A stretch of 8,630 bases of DNA from assembly GCA_012838875.1 (NCBI GenBank), contig DUOL01000009.1, positions 1 to 8,630 on the forward strand. The letters run 5' to 3'. The DNA comes from Bacteroidales bacterium (GTDB lineage: Bacteria; Bacteroidota; Bacteroidia; Bacteroidales; WCHB1-69). A model generated the notes under the pieces. The model was not told the DNA's origin and ran no database searches. It worked only from the letters and a program-made list of their open reading frames with translations. Shown one piece after another: positions 6,266 to 8,630 of this stretch (the stretch's first letter is position 1; every line of letters begins with the position of its first letter). The position numbers were made by a program, and so were the translations under genes.

Positions 6266-7285
6266 ATGAAGATTAGTGACAAAGATATGGAAGAAAAAAA
6301 TAAAATGCTGATTTATCAGTCCGATGATGGTAATATCAAAGTAGATGTACTATTTACCGATGAAACGGTGTGGCTTACGCAAAAACGAATGGCCGAACTA
6401 TTTCAAACAACACCACAAAACATAACTTTACATCTGAAAAATATTTTTGAAGAAGATGAATTACAGGAAGATACAACTTGTAAGGATTTCTTACAAGTTC
6501 AGCAAGAAGGTAACCGAATGGTTGAGCGAAAACAGAAATTTTACAATCTTGACGCTATTATTTCAGTTGGATACAGAATAAAATCGCATGTTGCCACACA
6601 ATTTCGCATTTGGGCAACACAACGACTTCGCGACTATATTATCAAGGGTTTTGCTTTGAATGACGAACGTTTCAAATCAGGATCTTCAATGAACTATTTC
6701 AAAGAACTTCTTGAGAGAATCCGTGAAATACGATTATCTGAACGTGTTTTTTATCAACAAATTAAAGATATTTATGCTACTAGTATTGACTATAATCCGT
6801 CAGACGAGACAACCGTAACTTTTTACAAAGAAGTACAGAATAAACTTCTTTGGGCTGTAAGTGGGAAAACTGCTGCCGAATTGATTTATTTCCGTGCCAA
6901 TGCTTCGCTTCCGCAAATGGGATTGACTTCAACAGCTATTCCTAATAAAGTTAGAAAAAAAGATATTGAAATAGGGAAAAATTATCTAAACGAAGATGAA
7001 ATTCGCTTATTAAAGCTCATTGTGGAACAGTTTCTAGCATTTGCTGAAATTCAGGCTATGCAACATATTCCCATGTATATGAAAGATTGGGTAGAACGCT
7101 TAAAACAAGTGCTTTCGATGAATCGTCAAAATATCTTAGAACATGCGGGAGCCATCTCTCATGATTTGGCACTACAAAAGGCGAATAATGAGTATCAGAA
7201 ATATAAAATAACACAAAAGCAAATAGAACGTTTTGAAAGTATCAAGGAATTAGAACAAGATATTAAAAAACTAAAGAAGAAATAG
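6266..7285 (+). CDS. RhuM family protein
   Basis: A complete 339-residue member of the RhuM family, named after a Salmonella pathogenicity-island gene; biochemical function is unknown. Members are widespread as accessory genes, and I recall them near restriction-modification loci. Residues ~14-61 include LIYQSDDGNIKVDVLF then VWLTQKRMAELFQTT and NITLHLKNIF, reading as a helix-turn-helix-like DNA-binding segment. Residues ~93-130 hold the family core YNLDAIISVGYRIKSH and FRIWATQRLRDYIIKGF. A helical middle follows, and residues ~300-339 are charged and probably coiled coil. ATG at 6266 is the first start; ATGs at 6287 and 6305 are possible. The gene is solitary here, with no restriction, methylase or Fic partner in the window, and it lies between perfect 48-base repeats. 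Its promoter and leader duplicate those of coaX, so the two may be expressed alike. No frameshift or truncation is seen. Confidence 0.9.
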   Translation: MKISDKDMEEKNKMLIYQSDDGNIKVDVLFTDETVWLTQKRMAELFQTTPQNITLHLKNIFEEDELQEDTTCKDFLQVQQEGNRMVERKQKFYNLDAIISVGYRIKSHVATQFRIWATQRLRDYIIKGFALNDERFKSGSSMNYFKELLERIREIRLSERVFYQQIKDIYATSIDYNPSDETTVTFYKEVQNKLLWAVSGKTAAELIYFRANASLPQMGLTSTAIPNKVRKKDIEIGKNYLNEDEIRLLKLIVEQFLAFAEIQAMQHIPMYMKDWVERLKQVLSMNRQNILEHAGAISHDLALQKANNEYQKYKITQKQIERFESIKELEQDIKKLKKK

Positions 7286-7308
7286 CAAAGGTTTTAGAAA
7301 GCAGAATA

Positions 7309-7356
7309 TTGTAAGAAAAATAGTACATTTGCAATTATAAAAAGAAGATAATAGAG
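7309..7356 (+). repeat. 48-base direct repeat, copy 2 (promoter and leader of coaX)
   Basis: A perfect match to 6188-6235. It begins 24 bases after the rhuM stop and ends 43 bases before the coaX ATG. Downstream the copies part, but removing the 14 bases between the end of this repeat and the next AGAG here would restore AGAGATAAA as in copy 1, so the original homology may have been slightly longer. Confidence 0.92.
7324..7331 (+). promoter_or_regulatory. promoter -7 element of coaX
   Basis: TACATTTG, the exact -7 consensus, inside repeat copy 2 and 68 bases before the coaX ATG. With transcription starting a few bases downstream, coaX would have a leader of about 60 bases, the first 25 of them identical to the rhuM leader. 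Confidence 0.55.
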
Positions 7357-7399
7357 CTTTGAAGTGAGAGATAAAACAATACCAATTAAATAATAAAAA

Positions 7400-8194
7400 A
7401 TGTTATTAATATTCGATATTGGCAACACAAATGTTAAAGTTGCCCTTTTTGAATCAGACAAGTTGCTGCAGCAGTGGCGCATCACTACCGACAAAAATCG
7501 TACCGGCGACGAATATTTTGCAATTATTAATGTGCTATTTAAAGATTACAACTTGGATATTAAACAGATAAGCAACGTTGTAGTAAGTTCGGTAGTACCT
7601 CAGCTTATAGGAGCTTTTGTGATTGTAACACAGCGTTTTTTAAACAAAGAACCGCTTATAATTTGTCCTGATATTTACCACAAACTGCCGGTTACCATCC
7701 CTCCCACTGCCGTGCATGAAATTGGAACGGATTTACTTTGTGATGCAGTAGAAGCGTGGGAAACTTATCATCAACCTTGTATTGTGGTAGATTTTGGAAC
7801 AGCCCTCTCATTTGTAGCTGTCGGTAATAAGGGCAATATTTTAGGTGTAGCCATAGCCCCCGGCATTGGTACAGCAATTAAATCGCTGTTTAGTAATACT
7901 GCTCAATTGCCGTCAGTACCCTTAGAAATTCCAACTTCGAGTTTAGGTATCAATACCACAATGAGTATTCAAAGCGGTATCATGTTTGGTTATAAAGGAT
8001 TAGTTGAAAGTGTCATCAATCAGATGAAAGCGGATATGCAAAAGCAGGAAAATATCAATCCTGAAAGTGTTATTACCATTGCAACAGGTGGTCTTAGCAA
8101 TGTACTAATGCCTATAACAAAGATATTTGACAAGTTTGATAAAACTCTCACTCTCAACGGTTTACATACTATAGCAAAATATGCGTTAAAGTAG
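7400..8194 (+). CDS. coaX: type III pantothenate kinase
   Basis: Cytoplasmic enzyme that phosphorylates pantothenate, the first committed step of coenzyme A synthesis. At 264 residues it has normal length and an ASKHA fold. DIGNTNVK at residues 6-13 is the phosphate-binding N-terminal motif. EIGTDLLCDAVEAW (107-120) contains D111 at the position of the catalytic aspartate of the usual GxDR motif, with leucine in place of arginine. DFGTALSF (131-138) is the second conserved loop, followed by GVAIAPGIGTAIKSLF and, near the end, ATGGLS (228-233). The Arg-to-Leu change and serine in DFGTALSF seem to be features of a Bacteroidota subgroup rather than decay. The ATG at 7400 places the motif correctly. 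The gene has its own promoter in the upstream 48-base repeat and converges with murB. Confidence 0.95.
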   Translation: MLLIFDIGNTNVKVALFESDKLLQQWRITTDKNRTGDEYFAIINVLFKDYNLDIKQISNVVVSSVVPQLIGAFVIVTQRFLNKEPLIICPDIYHKLPVTIPPTAVHEIGTDLLCDAVEAWETYHQPCIVVDFGTALSFVAVGNKGNILGVAIAPGIGTAIKSLFSNTAQLPSVPLEIPTSSLGINTTMSIQSGIMFGYKGLVESVINQMKADMQKQENINPESVITIATGGLSNVLMPITKIFDKFDKTLTLNGLHTIAKYALK

Positions 8195-8229
8195 AGGGGA
8201 AAAAGAGCGACTTTAGAAGCTCCTTCCCT
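8195..8229. terminator. possible bidirectional terminator between coaX and murB
   Basis: Right after the coaX stop, AGGG (8195-8198) can pair with CCCT (8226-8229) and GAGC (8205-8208) with GCTC (8219-8222), giving an interrupted stem-loop in the 50-base gap between converging genes. There is no clear T run on either side, so its terminator role is only plausible from position. Confidence 0.35.
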
Positions 8230-8244
8230 GTAATGCAATATCCC

Positions 8245-8630
8245 TTAAATAATATTTACTTCGGGCTCAAGTATTACATTATACTTATTTTTGACGGCTT
8301 CTTGAATCTGCTGTGCAAAGTTTGCAATCTCAGCTCCCGTGGCATTTCCTTCATTTACAATGACTAACGGCTGTTTGTCGTAAACCTTTACATCGCCTTG
8401 TCGCCATGCTTTACAACCACAACTATCAATGAGTTGCGCTGCCGATAATTTTATTTTTTTGTCCTCCGTAGGAATGTAGGACAAGTTTGGATAGTTTAAA
8501 GACAATTCTTCCGCCTTTTTGGGAGAGATAATCGGATTTTTGAAGAAACTACCTGCACTACCAATCTTTTGAATATCAGGCAGTTTGCTATTTCTAATAT
8601 CTAAAACTGCCTTAGCTACTGCGGATAACG
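8245..8630 (-). CDS. murB: UDP-N-acetylenolpyruvoylglucosamine reductase, C-terminal part
   Basis: The C-terminal 127 or so residues of MurB, the cytoplasmic flavoenzyme that reduces UDP-GlcNAc-enolpyruvate to UDP-MurNAc with NADPH in peptidoglycan precursor synthesis. The gene runs off the right edge, so the start and FAD-binding domain are not visible. Reading leftward from 8628, the sequence gives GSAGSFFKNPIIS, with the catalytic serine of the GSFFKNP motif, then KLSAAQLIDSCGCKAWRQGD, VIVNEGNATGAEI, and finally VILEPEVNII, which includes the catalytic glutamate of the EPEV motif. The match is to the C-terminal domain of the E. coli-like (type I) enzyme. The frame is open to the window edge; a TTG at 8503-8505 is internal and not the start. 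It is convergent with coaX, with 50 bases between the stop codons. Confidence 0.95.
   Translation of the reverse strand, partial: LSAVAKAVLDIRNSKLPDIQKIGSAGSFFKNPIISPKKAEELSLNYPNLSYIPTEDKKIKLSAAQLIDSCGCKAWRQGDVKVYDKQPLVIVNEGNATGAEIANFAQQIQEAVKNKYNVILEPEVNII

Noticed and set aside
6266..7285. Toxin-antitoxin or restriction-modification system around the RhuM gene
   Set aside because: No partner toxin, antitoxin, methylase, specificity or endonuclease gene is in the window; both neighbours are unrelated.
6188..7356. Insertion sequence or transposon explaining the 48-base repeats
   Set aside because: There is no transposase or integrase, no inverted terminal repeats, and the repeats are direct and far longer than normal target duplications.
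6188..7356. CRISPR array
   Set aside because: Only two repeat copies exist, separated by a complete gene, with no spacer series.

Overview
The window looks like chromosomal DNA from an AT-rich member of the Bacteroidota, probably Bacteroidales-like. Most starts have no Shine-Dalgarno sequence. Several genes are preceded by TAnnTTTG, the -7 element of this phylum's primary sigma factor, a short distance before the start codon. The protein types (Tex, YeiH/UPF0324, CDF transporter, CoaX of the Bacteroidota kind, MurB, RhuM family, Bro-N) also fit. No species can be named from sequence alone.

Layout: (1) 1-258 is non-coding or the tail of something off the left edge. Its first 101 bases are strikingly GC-rich and able to fold. 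(2) 259-3318 is a two-gene unit: tex (RNA-binding transcription accessory protein, GTG start) followed 12 bases later by a YeiH-family membrane transporter. (3) 3372-5029 is a patch bounded by two copies of a 16-base promoter-like sequence. It holds an intact cation diffusion facilitator, then a roughly 40-codon scrap of a Bro-N/antirepressor-type gene, then an MFS transporter reduced to about a third of normal length by in-frame internal deletion. (4) 5037-6170 encodes a secreted or lipid-anchored glutamine-amidotransferase-like protein (BPL_N type) with a HEAT-like tail. (5) 6188-7356 is a RhuM-family gene sitting exactly between two perfect 48-base direct repeats, each carrying a promoter and the start of the leader. 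(6) 7400-8194 is coaX (type III pantothenate kinase), transcribed from the second repeat copy. (7) murB enters from the right edge on the minus strand and converges on coaX.

Housekeeping functions (Tex, CoaX, MurB) form the frame. The accessory material, mainly transporters and two genes of phage- or defence-associated DNA-binding families, lies between them. The most interesting structure is the RhuM gene between 48-base repeats. It reads as a cassette gained next to, or duplicated with, the coaX promoter, so that rhuM and coaX carry the same promoter and leader and recombination between the copies would cleanly remove rhuM. The second is the graveyard at 4421-5026, where remnants of two genes lie end to end. 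I see no CRISPR array, tRNA, rRNA, transposase or integrase. No complete novel system can be demonstrated here.
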